This document shows positions 26,401 through 33,292 of a stretch of 44,907 nucleotides of DNA, one piece after another. Below the pieces are notes generated by a model. It made no database searches. It was not told where the DNA came from and was given only the letters and a program-made list of their open reading frames with translations. Made by a program: the position numbers and the translations under genes. Position 1 is the stretch's first letter, and each line of letters starts with the position of its first letter. Origin of the DNA: Actinomycetes bacterium. Lineage in GTDB: Bacteria; Actinomycetota; Actinomycetes; Actinomycetales; Cellulomonadaceae. The stretch is from contig JAFAEH010000217.1 in the NCBI GenBank assembly GCA_023424135.1, positions 1 through 44,907 of the forward strand, written 5' to 3'.

Positions 26401-26523
26401 GCCGTCACCCGGATCCTGCCGCCGGTGTCCCGGTTCGCGAAGGGGGCGAACCACGGCGTCAAGAAGCAGACCGTCATCGACCGGCTCACCGCCTTCTTCG
26501 ACAGGTTCGTCGACCTGAGCTGA
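23476..26523 (+). CDS. hsdR: Type I restriction endonuclease subunit HsdR
   Basis: A 1015-aa motor-nuclease subunit. The N-terminal PD-(D/E)xK nuclease has RYDVTILVNG (Asp164) and VHVELKRRG (Glu178, Lys180). The superfamily-2 translocase follows with Walker A TTGSGKT (335-341), FDECHRSQFG (434-443), GFTGTP, and a second RecA-like domain with VVNMFLTGFDA and IQAFSRTNRI. The C-terminal helices contact the methylase core. All catalytic residues appear intact, so the system is probably active. ATG 23476 overlaps the hsdS stop (ATGA). A 10-bp perfect hairpin lies 66 bp after the stop. Confidence 0.96.
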   Translation: MSEGSGSRFEPIALSSESTVVAEFEADPAEATRYQSEARLEAELIRLLREQAYDYLPIRSEADLVANLRTQLEALNRMTFTDAEWQRFFTEKIAGERDGIVEKTVRIQEDHVQLLKRDDGTSKNITLLDKTHIHNNRLQVINQYEVAGTAAGADGRAQRANRYDVTILVNGLPLVHVELKRRGVDIREAFNQISRYQRDSFWSGSGLFEYVQLFVISNGTLTKYYSNTTRKQHLDEQGKAKRGRRTSSSFEFTSWWADATNKPITDLVGFTKTFFAKHSLLNVLTQYCVLTADRMLLVMRPYQIAATERILNRIETSTNLKQYGTTAAGGYVWHTTGSGKTLTSFKTAQLASRLGDVDKVLFVVDRKDLDYQTMREYDRFQRGAANSNTSTAVLKRQLEDPSARIIVTTIQKLSTFVATNKGHAIYDGHVVVIFDECHRSQFGDMHTAITRAFKRYHLFGFTGTPIFADNAGTGGNPTLRTTAQAFGDKLHTYTIVDAINDKNVLPFRIDYVNTVKVGAVVDKQVPAIDTEQALLDPVRVRQVAQYVLDHFDQKTKRNQTYTLDDRRVAGFNALFATASITAAKVYYNMFGRIQEGLPEAKRLKVALIYSYAANEAEDEAAAGLLGEEQFETHALDAGSRDFLEDAIQDYNSMFGTSYDTSADQFQNYYKDLSLRMKNREVDLVIVVNMFLTGFDATTLNTLWVDKNLRAHGLIQAFSRTNRILNSVKTYGNIVSFRDLETQTNDAIALFGNRDAAGIVLLKPYAEYFTEYADKVAELRERFPLGVQIVGEQAQKEFIALFGALLRLRNILASFDDFTGNQILSDRDLQDYQSVYLDLYQSFRRTDTADRESINDDVVFEIELIKQVEINVDYILMLVEQHRAAKGDGQDKEIKATIDRAVDSSPSLRNKKDLIEEFVDRLSIGEDVAEEWRSYVAAKREQELQRIITEENLRPDETRAFVDGAFRDGQVRTTGTAVTRILPPVSRFAKGANHGVKKQTVIDRLTAFFDRFVDLS

Positions 26524-26586
26524 GGTCATCACGTCCGCTGGCGCCGCGCCCCACCGAGCTGCCTCGACGGATGGTCGCGTCGTCGC

Positions 26587-26619
26587 TAGGGATGGATAGC
26601 CGCGTGCCTTATCCATCCC
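26587..26619. terminator. 10-bp perfect hairpin between convergent hsdR and HNH genes
   Basis: GGGATGGATA (26589-26598), 11-nt loop, TATCCATCCC (26610-26619). It is notably A/T-rich for this genome. It could terminate both converging operons. The 12-mer TAGGGATGGATA (26587-26598) recurs as TAGGGATAGATA at 29945-29956. Confidence 0.7.
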
Positions 26620-26691
26620 TCGCCGTCACGTGGGCCGCGACGGGCCGTGGACGACGACGTCAGCGCCAGGTGGCTTGGAGGCGCGAGTGGC

Positions 26692-27669
26692 CTACACCCG
26701 CGCCAGGTCCTTCCACCGCGCCCGAGCCGCGACGTGATGCTCCTCGATCAGCTCGACGTCCGGCAGTCGTGACTCGTGCACCGAGATCCGTCGACCGTCG
26801 AGCGCGGCGAGGCTCTCGTGGCGCTCGAGCAGCCGTGGTGCGACCTGCGTGGTCCATGTCTTGGGGTTGAAGGTCAGCACGAGGCGGTCGAACAAGCGGT
26901 GGACGTCGGCGCGCAGCAGCAGGCCGCCGTCGTCCAGGTGCTCGGGTCGGTCCGCAAAGCGGTACAGGTGGGCGGCGTCCAGCACCATCTCCGGCTGAGC
27001 GCCCGTGACCGCGCATGTGGCGCCGTAGCGGTCGAGCAGGCGATCACGGAACTGCTGCTGCCCGACGCGTCGCCGCACTACGGCGTCGACGTGGCCACCG
27101 ATCACGGGCGTGCCGTGCCGCAGCACGGCCGCTTCCAGGGCGTCTTCGACCCCGCCGTAGGCCGCCAGCATGTCGAGCGCGCGCATGCGGTCGAGACGGC
27201 GGATCGCGTTCTGCTGGTCGGCCCCGGCGTAGACCGTGTCGAGTGCTCGCACAGGGAGCGGCGAGTCGAGCGGGGTCCACGTGCCTGCGTACGTCGCCGC
27301 GTACCTCGTGACGTCGGTCGGCACCATTCGCGGCTCGTCGAACGTCGCCTTGCAGTCGTTGCAGCGGTAGCGGGGCAGCGCGCGCTTGCGGGCGGTGGTG
27401 CTGGCCGAGTCGCAGGAGGGGCAGCGCCGCATGACCTTGACGTCGGGGCCGCTCACGACGTCCTCGACGACACCGTGCCCGAGGATCAGCTGCTTGTCCC
27501 GCAGCACGACGAGGTCACTCGGGCTGATCGCCTTGTGGTTGACGACGTGCGAGTCGTACTCGTACCGCGTGCCGAGGACGTCGCCGTACGTGTGGTCGAG
27601 CAGCGTGTCGGACGTCCGCGTGAAGCAGCTCCACGCGGCCGGCGTCACACCCTGCCCCCGTCCGTCCAT
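26692..27669 (-). CDS. HNH endonuclease with PUA-like N-terminus and zinc ribbon
   Basis: A 325-aa predicted restriction endonuclease. Residues 12-75 look like a small PUA/EVE-type reader (DTLLDHTYGDVLGTRYEYDS, then LVVLRDKQLILGHGVVEDV). A four-cysteine zinc ribbon follows (CPSC 83-86, CNDC 103-106). The HNH domain comes late: GATCAVTG (Cys219), DAAHLYRFAD (His234) and LLLRADVHRLFDR (His257). Modified-base readers fused to HNH nucleases are typical of modification-dependent restriction, so cutting of modified phage DNA is a reasonable inference; the N-terminal assignment is by appearance only. ATG 27669, or GTG 27648 with a better ribosome site. Last gene of the fic operon. Confidence 0.8.
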   Translation of the reverse strand: MDGRGQGVTPAAWSCFTRTSDTLLDHTYGDVLGTRYEYDSHVVNHKAISPSDLVVLRDKQLILGHGVVEDVVSGPDVKVMRRCPSCDSASTTARKRALPRYRCNDCKATFDEPRMVPTDVTRYAATYAGTWTPLDSPLPVRALDTVYAGADQQNAIRRLDRMRALDMLAAYGGVEDALEAAVLRHGTPVIGGHVDAVVRRRVGQQQFRDRLLDRYGATCAVTGAQPEMVLDAAHLYRFADRPEHLDDGGLLLRADVHRLFDRLVLTFNPKTWTTQVAPRLLERHESLAALDGRRISVHESRLPDVELIEEHHVAARARWKDLARV

Positions 27670-27746
27670 GCGCCGAGCTCAGCAGCTGTGCCGCTCGCGC
27701 GGCAAGCGACGCGCCGGGGTGCTGCCCTGACCCTGAGGGCGGTGAG

Positions 27747-28150
27747 TCAGCCGTGGGCACGACGGTCCAGATGGACCGGGCCGTCAGAGCGCCTCCCCAC
27801 CAGGGGCCGCCCCACGCGCTCGGCGAACTGCGGGCACTCCGCCGAGCGCAGCCGCGCGGGGACGTCCGCCTCGCCGGACTCTGGAACCAGTACTGCGCCG
27901 TCGCCGTCGCGACCGTTCCGACGAGCGCCGGGCTGCAGTCGTCGACGAGGACGAGAAAGTCGTCGGGGTGCATCACCTCGTACGGGGAGGTGTTGTCGTC
28001 GCACACGAAGTCTGCGGCGTTGCAGGTGAGGCGGACGTCGGAACGGCGTGTTGTCGGGCGTGTGTAGAGCATGCCGAGCCAGTCGCGCAGGGTCCGCGAG
28101 AACCACGCGTTGGCGTCGACGAAGACGGTCGTCGTCCCGGTCCCCCGCAT
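27747..28150 (-). pseudogene. Broken PIN-domain toxin gene
   Basis: The start encodes VFVDANAWFSRTLRDWLGML, the first strand and catalytic Asp of a PIN ribonuclease. It then jumps directly to the end of the fold (VRLTCNAADF, then SPYEVMHPDDFLVLVDDCSP), so roughly 85 central residues, including the other catalytic acids, are missing. After AQYWFQS the frame changes to GEADVPARLRSAECPQFAER and stops at 27747. Intact actinobacterial relatives run about 185 aa and pair with an HTH antitoxin, as here. Not functional as a nuclease. The 5' end retains a TAGGGT box 8 nt before the ATG. Confidence 0.8.
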
Positions 28151-28216
28151 GCTCCGGGACCCTAGCGAGGTCCCCGGACAGCGGGGAGGGTGCAGGCACC
28201 CCTCAGGCCGGTGACC

Positions 28217-28621
28217 TCACTCCTCGTCGCCCTCGAGCTCGAGCAACGCTGCGAAGGCCTCCCGCTCGCGCTGCCGACGTGCCCGCCTCGCCGCGAGCAC
28301 GTCCTCCGTGCGGAGACGGGTGTGCGTGCCGACCTTGTGCGCCGCGACCTCACCCCGGGCGATCATCTTCATGAGCGTGGGGCGTGAGATGCCGAGTATG
28401 GACGCCGCGGTGGAGGTCGTGATCTCCGACGGTGTGGCGGTGACGGTCACCGTCGCCCCGGACGCGACCGCCTCGAGCACCTGCTGCAGCAGGACCCCGA
28501 CGTCGCGCGGGAGCGGCTGGGCGGTGCCACTGCGCCCGATGGACAGGTACCCCTCGGGACCGTCGAGGGTGTCGGGCGCGCATCGGCTCGCAGAGTACGC
28601 CGCGTGCCGCCGACAGGCCAC
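28217..28621 (-). CDS. Helix-turn-helix antitoxin-like protein (partner of the PIN gene)
   Basis: A frame of up to 134 aa. The conserved part runs from about residue 39: VGVLLQQVLEAVASGATVTV, then SEITTSTAASILGISRPTLM and KVGTHTRLRTEDVLAARRAR. This is an excisionase-type winged HTH of the kind paired with PIN toxins in VapBC-like modules, where it binds the operon promoter and neutralises the toxin. Residues before about 25 are unlike the family, and the GTG at 28621 lacks a clear ribosome site, so the 5' end may be degraded or start elsewhere. With the toxin broken, the gene is an orphan. Confidence 0.68.
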   Translation of the reverse strand: MACRRHAAYSASRCAPDTLDGPEGYLSIGRSGTAQPLPRDVGVLLQQVLEAVASGATVTVTATPSEITTSTAASILGISRPTLMKMIARGEVAAHKVGTHTRLRTEDVLAARRARRQREREAFAALLELEGDEE

Positions 28622-28683
28622 GCCGCATCAAGAGTGCGCAGCGCGAGATTCCTGCCACTGCCGGCCTGTCCGTCTGAGGGTCG

Positions 28684-29916
28684 TTACGGCTGTCCCAACC
28701 CCCGCCTCCCCGCCCGCGCGGCGAACCCGTCCAGCGCGGTGAGCACCTGCCCCGCCTGCCACAGCACCGACCGCCGTCGCCCGCCGACCTCCTCCAGCGC
28801 ACCGGCCTCGACCAGGTGCTCGATCGCCCGCATCGCGTTGGTGTGCGAGATCCCGAGCTCCCGCTGGACCGTCGCGGTGGTGATGACGGGCTGACGCAGC
28901 ACCAGATCGACGAGCCGCCATGCGGCGGAGTCCGAACGTGCGCGGATCCGCGCGCGCCACTCGTCGCGCGCCGCGCGGAGGTCCGCGAGGAGCAGGCGGC
29001 CGTTCGTCACGGCGTCGTCGGTGGCACGCGCCAGCTCGTGGACGATCGCGGCGGGGTCGCCCTCGCGGTAGGCGGTGAGGGCGTCGAAGTACGCGCGGGT
29101 GTCGACGAGGAGGCCGGCGGACACCGGGACGGTGACGGAGCGTGTCAGGCCGCGGCGACGGAGGAGCGCGTGGATCAGGGCGCGGCCCGTGCGGCCGTTG
29201 CCGTCGGGGAACGGGTGGATGGTCTCGAACTGCGCGTGCGTGAGCGCGGCGTGGACGAGCGGCGGGAGGTCGTCGCGCGCGGCGAAGGCGACGAGGTCGT
29301 CGACGGCCGCGCCCACGCGGTCGGGGTGCGGGGCGACGAACGCCGCACCGTGCGGCGAGATCGCGGTCCCGCCGATCCACACCTGCTCGGTGCGCCAACG
29401 CCCGGCGACCTCGGGCTCGGTGCTCTCGAGCAGCGCACGGTGCATCGCGAGGATCGCCGGGCCGTCGACGCTGTCCGAGAGGTCGATCGCCGCCTGCATG
29501 GCGTGCACGTTCCCGACGATCTGCGTCGCGTTGCGCCGAGCGTCCTCGCCGATCTCCGCGAGCGCGATCTGCTTGGCGCCCGACGTCAGGTTCTCGATCT
29601 GCGAGCTCGACGCGGACTCGGAGCGCAGCAGGATCGCCGAGAATGGCGCGACGTCGCCGCCGGCTTCGGCGTCGAAGTCGCGGATCAGCGCGGACGCCCC
29701 CTCGGCGGCGGCAGCGGCCGCCCGGGGCAGGTGCACGTCGAGGTCGGCGATGGCGGGAACGACGGCCGCGCGGTAGGGCTGACGGAGCGTCTCGCGGGCG
29801 GACCGCGACAGCAGGTCCGGAGGGAGCGACGACTGCCAGGGTCGCTCCTCCCATGACAGCGCAGGCCACCGGGGCGCCGCCGGTTCAGCGATCGCCGGGC
29901 CCGGAGGGATGCTCAC
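28684..29916 (-). CDS. Fic family protein with C-terminal winged helix
   Basis: A 410-aa Fic enzyme that would transfer AMP or a related nucleotide group to a protein side chain. An N-terminal Fic_N region precedes the inhibitory-helix motif SSQIEN (residues 104-109, fitting S/TxxxE[G/N] of class II Fic proteins) and the active-site motif HPFPDGNGRTGR (234-245), both intact. The C-terminal 75 residues form a winged HTH (TATVQRELGISHTNAMRAIE) and could let the protein bind its own promoter. The start is GTG at 29916, only 6 nt after a perfect TATAAT, so the mRNA is probably leaderless. It leads an operon with the HTH antitoxin, PIN remnant and HNH gene. Confidence 0.9.
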   Translation of the reverse strand: MSIPPGPAIAEPAAPRWPALSWEERPWQSSLPPDLLSRSARETLRQPYRAAVVPAIADLDVHLPRAAAAAAEGASALIRDFDAEAGGDVAPFSAILLRSESASSSQIENLTSGAKQIALAEIGEDARRNATQIVGNVHAMQAAIDLSDSVDGPAILAMHRALLESTEPEVAGRWRTEQVWIGGTAISPHGAAFVAPHPDRVGAAVDDLVAFAARDDLPPLVHAALTHAQFETIHPFPDGNGRTGRALIHALLRRRGLTRSVTVPVSAGLLVDTRAYFDALTAYREGDPAAIVHELARATDDAVTNGRLLLADLRAARDEWRARIRARSDSAAWRLVDLVLRQPVITTATVQRELGISHTNAMRAIEHLVEAGALEEVGGRRRSVLWQAGQVLTALDGFAARAGRRGLGQP

Positions 29917-29922
29917 ACGCGC

Positions 29923-29956
29923 ATTATATCTATCCGTAGGTTAATAGGGATAGATA
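29923..29956 (-). promoter_or_regulatory. Leaderless promoter with inverted repeat upstream of fic
   Basis: Perfect TATAAT on the minus strand (29928-29923), 6 nt before the fic GTG. Overlapping its upstream edge is the inverted repeat TATCTATCC (29927-29935) / GGATAGATA (29948-29956), 12-nt spacer, which looks like an operator. Candidate binders are the winged helix of Fic itself or the HTH antitoxin. This is one of the most A/T-rich spots in the window. Confidence 0.65.
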
Positions 29957-30008
29957 AGAAGACGGCACATGCATGCTTGCGCGTCGACGTCCGGGCCTTC
30001 TCCCGAGG

Positions 30009-30914
30009 TCAGCGCCCCGCCACCCCCATCCCCGCGAACCCCTCCCACCGCAGCGCCAGCAGCTCCCGGTCCGGCCGGTCCTTCACCTTCCCGGGCAGCG
30101 TCAGCCGCCGTCCCTGCATCTCCTGCAGCCCGTGCTTGAGCATCGGGCCGTCGACCTCCTCCATGAGGTCGCGGTCGACGTGCACGACGTAGTCGGGGGT
30201 GATGCCGAGCAGGTTCTGGTCGAACGCGGCGTGGTGGATCTTGCACAGGGCGAGCCCGTTGGGTGTGGTCGGGACGCCACGGGACGACGAGTCGGGGGCG
30301 ATGTGCGCGGCGTCGAGCAGCGACCCGTGCTTGAGGGTGCAGATCGCGCAGCGCGTCTCGTAGGCGAGCAGCACGCGGGTGCGGAACGCGGGCTGGTGCA
30401 GGCGCTGCTTGGCGAGCCGCAGCGCGTACGCCTTCTGCGGTGCGGACAGGTGCCGCACGTCGCCCATGTACCGGAACGACTCGTCGAGCGCGATGAGGAA
30501 CGCGCGCTCCTCGGGCACGTCGTCGACCACGTAGACCGGCGCGATGGGCGTGTAGTAGTTGGGCTGCTCCTTGCGGAACAGGATGAGCGGCATGCCCGTG
30601 GTGATGGCGTTGCGGAGCTTGCGGTTGTCGCCGCCGTCCGGGTCGCCGGCGCGGTACGCGTAGTGCAGGAGGCCGTCGTCGGGGTCCTCGACGTCGTCGT
30701 ACGGGCCGTGCGCGGACTGCACGATCGCGAGCGTCGAGCCGAAGCCCTGCGGGTTGCGGATGCCGCGCGAGTAGTCGATCAGCGGCAGGTCGCGGCCGTC
30801 GGTGCGGAAGCTCAGCAGGTCGTAGCGGTGGACGTACCCGCCGTTCGCCTCGGCCCGGGCCAGCACCCACGCGATGATCTGCTGCCGCAGGGCGGCCTCG
30901 ACGGCGGTCTCCAC
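30009..30914 (-). CDS. HNH restriction endonuclease with SRA-like N-terminal domain
   Basis: A 301-aa predicted restriction endonuclease of a widespread actinobacterial family (COG3440-like). Residues about 45-150 form an SRA/YDG-like module with GIRNPQGFGSTLAIV, DGLLHYAYRAGDPDGGDNRK and a buried strand at PLILFRK. The HNH part has Cys189/Cys192, DAAHIAPDSSSRG (His204) and LALCKIHHAAFDQ (His227/228). Proteins of this type are thought to cut DNA with modified bases; the exact specificity is unknown. GTG start at 30914. The 16 bases upstream of the start nearly match those upstream of the other HNH gene. It appears to mark the right edge of the island. Confidence 0.85.
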   Translation of the reverse strand: METAVEAALRQQIIAWVLARAEANGGYVHRYDLLSFRTDGRDLPLIDYSRGIRNPQGFGSTLAIVQSAHGPYDDVEDPDDGLLHYAYRAGDPDGGDNRKLRNAITTGMPLILFRKEQPNYYTPIAPVYVVDDVPEERAFLIALDESFRYMGDVRHLSAPQKAYALRLAKQRLHQPAFRTRVLLAYETRCAICTLKHGSLLDAAHIAPDSSSRGVPTTPNGLALCKIHHAAFDQNLLGITPDYVVHVDRDLMEEVDGPMLKHGLQEMQGRRLTLPGKVKDRPDRELLALRWEGFAGMGVAGR

Positions 30915-31322
30915 GTGCCGAGCTCACCAGAACCGCCGGCCGTGCACAACGGTTCGTCGTCCACCGTGCCGACATCGCGGCGCGGTGAACGGTCGCCGTG
31001 CTCGTCCGGGCGACGGCGGCGCCGGAGGATGACGGCGGCACGCGCTTGCACGTCCGTTGCTCGCCGTCAGGCTCACCGTGTACGCGGTCGAGGTGCTCCC
31101 GGGGTCCGCACGGCGCCGGTCGAGGGCCCGCTGTGCGACAGGACCCGACCCGCGCCGAGGCCGCGTCCGGGAGCGTGTCGCTCGTCCGGTCCGGTGAGAG
31201 GCGCACGTTCACCCTGGTCAGCACGACGGACTGCGGTTACCGTTCGGTATCCGGACGGAAGCGACGTACCGGACCGACCGCTCAGGGGCGCCGACGGCGC
31301 CGACATCCTTGGAGGACCGCGC
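30915..31322. other. 408-bp intergenic region before the SDR gene
   Basis: No convincing gene on either strand. It contains divergent promoters for the HNH gene (left) and the SDR gene (right). The only clear structure is the inverted repeat at 31235-31252, listed separately. Base composition is typical of the host. Confidence 0.6.
31235..31252 (+). promoter_or_regulatory. Inverted repeat, candidate operator upstream of SDR gene
   Basis: GGTTACCG-TT-CGGTATCC: 8-bp arms with one mismatch, the inner TACCG/CGGTA being perfect. The size suits a TetR- or GntR-type repressor. It is 71 bp before the SDR start. No regulator gene is adjacent. Confidence 0.45.
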
Positions 31323-32075
31323 ATGACGTCCGACCTCACCGGGCGCCGCGCGCTGGTCACGGGCGGGGCGACAGGTATCGGACGGGCGGTCGCGGTCGCG
31401 CTGGCCCGGGCGGGTGCGGACGTCGCGGTGACGCACCTCGCACACGACGCCGCGGACGTGGTCGAGCGGATCCGTGAGCGCGGGCGCAAGGGTTTCGCGG
31501 TCCAGCTCGACGCGCGGCGCTCGTGGGACGTCGACGCGGCGGTGAACGCCGCGGCGCAGGCGCTGGGCGGGCTGGACGTGCTCGTGAACAACGCGGGCGG
31601 GCTCGTCGACCGGCGCCCGCTGGTCGGCACGGACGACGCGCACTGGCACCACGTCATGGACCTCAACCTGTCGTCGGTGTTCTACGCGACGCGTGCGGCG
31701 TTGACGCACCTGCCGGACGGTGGGCGCATCGTGACGATCGGTTCGCAGGCGGCGGCGAGCGGCGGCGGGACCGGTGCGGTGCCGTACGCGACCGCGAAGG
31801 CGGCCGTGGAGGGCTTCACGCGGGCGCTCGCGCGTGAGCTCGGGCCGCGCGGGATCACGGTGAACGCGGTCGCCCCGGGGTTCGTCGGCGGGACGCCGTT
31901 CCATGCGACGCACACGCCGGAGCCCGCGCAGCAGGCGGCGGTCGCGGCGACCCCGCTGGGCCGGGCGGGGACGCCCGAGGACGTCGCCGACGCGGTGCTG
32001 CACCTGGCGTCGGACGGTGCGTCGTTCGTCACGGGGACGGTGCTCGACGTCAACGGCGGGGCCTGGTTCCGCTGA
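31323..32075 (+). CDS. Short-chain dehydrogenase/reductase (SDR), 3-oxoacyl-ACP-reductase-like
   Basis: A 250-aa classical SDR oxidoreductase. The NAD(P)-binding loop is TGGATGIGRAV (residues 14-24), the structural NNAGG comes near residue 89, the catalytic serine lies in IGSQAAASGGG, and the YATAK motif carries Tyr and Lys. The C-terminal strand ends GTVLDVNGGAWFR. The substrate is unknown: sugar, steroid or acyl-ACP are all possible. The gene is followed by a GH43 enzyme, so a sugar-oxidising role is imaginable, but a separate promoter lies between them. ATG 31323 has GGAGG 8 nt upstream. Confidence 0.93.
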   Translation: MTSDLTGRRALVTGGATGIGRAVAVALARAGADVAVTHLAHDAADVVERIRERGRKGFAVQLDARRSWDVDAAVNAAAQALGGLDVLVNNAGGLVDRRPLVGTDDAHWHHVMDLNLSSVFYATRAALTHLPDGGRIVTIGSQAAASGGGTGAVPYATAKAAVEGFTRALARELGPRGITVNAVAPGFVGGTPFHATHTPEPAQQAAVAATPLGRAGTPEDVADAVLHLASDGASFVTGTVLDVNGGAWFR

Positions 32076-32136
32076 TCGATGCGTCACATCGGAACTCTCG
32101 TCGGGTGAAACGAAACAACAAGGGCGCCGTGCCCGG

Positions 32137-32142
32137 TAGTGT
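32137..32142 (+). promoter_or_regulatory. Probable -10 box of the GH43 gene
   Basis: TAGTGT fits the actinobacterial TANNNT -10 pattern and would start transcription near 32149, giving a leader of about 50 nt before the GTG at 32200. No good -35 box is seen. Confidence 0.4.
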
Positions 32143-32199
32143 GCGAGCCGCCGCAACCGGCCGGTGCGCGGTGTGGGACAGGAAGATGGGCAGGCTGCG

Positions 32200-33207
32200 G
32201 TGAGCGGAACGGGTGCGGGCGTCGAGACCGTGCAGCAGGACGTGGCGGACTCGTTGGTCGGCCGGCCCCTTGTGGACGGTGTGTGGACGGCTGACCCCTC
32301 CGCGCACGTCTGGGACGACGTGCTGTACGTCTACACGTCGCACGACGAGGACTCCGGTGCCGCCCGCGACGACGACGGCACGCAGTTCGACATGCGTGAC
32401 TACCACGTCGTCGAGATCCGGGACGCCGCCGGGCCGGCCGTCGACCACGGCCCGCTGCTGCACGTCGACGACGTGCCGTGGGCCGCGCAGCAGATGTGGG
32501 CGCCGGACGCCGCGCGCCGCGGCGACACGTACTACCTCGTCTTCCCCGCCAAGGACCACGACGGCGTCTTCCGCATCGGGATCGCGACGTCGTCGTCGCC
32601 GACCGGCCCGTTCGTCGCCGAGCCCGAGCCGCTGGCGGGCATCGGCAGCATCGACCCGGCCGTCCTCGTCGACGAGGACGACGCGGCCTACCTGTACGTG
32701 GGCGGCCTCATGGGCGGTCAGCTCCAGCAGTGGGACGGCGACACGTTCACCGGCGTCGACGCCTACCCGGCCCCCGACGCGCCCGCGCTGGGACCGCGAG
32801 TCGCACGGCTGACCGACGACCTGCTCGCGCTGGCCGAGCCCGCGCGTGAGGTCGTCGTGCTCGACGAGCAGGGCGTCCCGCTGACGCAGGGTGACCACCG
32901 CCGCTTCTTCGAGGGTCCGTGGGTCTCGCGTGTTGACGGCGTCTACCACCTGCTGTACTCGACGGGCGACTCGCACCTGCTGGTGCACGCGACCTCGGAC
33001 TCGCCCTACGGCCCGTTCACGTTCCGTGGCACGGTGCTCGAGCCCGTCGCCGGGTGGACGACCCACGGCTCCATCGCGCACTTCCAGGGTCGCTGGTGGC
33101 TGCTCTACCACGACACGCAGGTCTCCGGCCGCGACCACCTGCGCGACGTGCGGATCGCCCCCCTGACCGTGCACCCCGACGGGCGGCTCACGGCCGACCC
33201 GCGCTGA
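32200..33207 (+). CDS. Glycoside hydrolase family 43 protein
   Basis: A 335-aa five-bladed beta-propeller glycosidase, probably arabinofuranosidase or beta-xylosidase. Catalytic residues by family logic: base Asp32 in TADPSAHVW, pKa-modulating Asp152 in IDPAVLVDEDD, and acid Glu238 in FFEGPWVSR. There is no signal peptide and no carbohydrate-binding module, so it is likely intracellular and acts on imported oligosaccharides from xylan or arabinan. Start GTG 32200 with a GCAGG site; GTG 32164 is a longer alternative. It ends against a hairpin shared with glpK. Confidence 0.88.
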   Translation: MSGTGAGVETVQQDVADSLVGRPLVDGVWTADPSAHVWDDVLYVYTSHDEDSGAARDDDGTQFDMRDYHVVEIRDAAGPAVDHGPLLHVDDVPWAAQQMWAPDAARRGDTYYLVFPAKDHDGVFRIGIATSSSPTGPFVAEPEPLAGIGSIDPAVLVDEDDAAYLYVGGLMGGQLQQWDGDTFTGVDAYPAPDAPALGPRVARLTDDLLALAEPAREVVVLDEQGVPLTQGDHRRFFEGPWVSRVDGVYHLLYSTGDSHLLVHATSDSPYGPFTFRGTVLEPVAGWTTHGSIAHFQGRWWLLYHDTQVSGRDHLRDVRIAPLTVHPDGRLTADPR

Positions 33208-33244
33208 CGCGCGACGCCGTGCCGGTGCGGACCGGGCACGGCTA

Positions 33245-33272
33245 CGGCCGGGGACCCGCAGGCCCCCGGCCG
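33245..33272. terminator. Bidirectional hairpin between GH43 and glpK
   Basis: CGGCCGGGG (33245-33253), 10-nt loop, CCCCGGCCG (33264-33272), 9 bp perfect, between convergent stops. Confidence 0.65.
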
Positions 33273-33292
33273 CAGCCGCCCACCCCCGTCGG

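Noticed and set aside
24529..26616. 695-codon minus-strand frame opposite hsdR
   Set aside because: Val/Asp/Glu-rich shadow of hsdR, with no motif, start signal or plausible context.
29927..29956. A/T-rich inverted repeat considered as an IS end
   Set aside because: No transposase gene, no target duplication, and the repeat overlaps a good promoter directly before fic.
30915..31322. Possible small gene between HNH and SDR
   Set aside because: All frames are short, lack ribosome sites and motifs; treated as intergenic.
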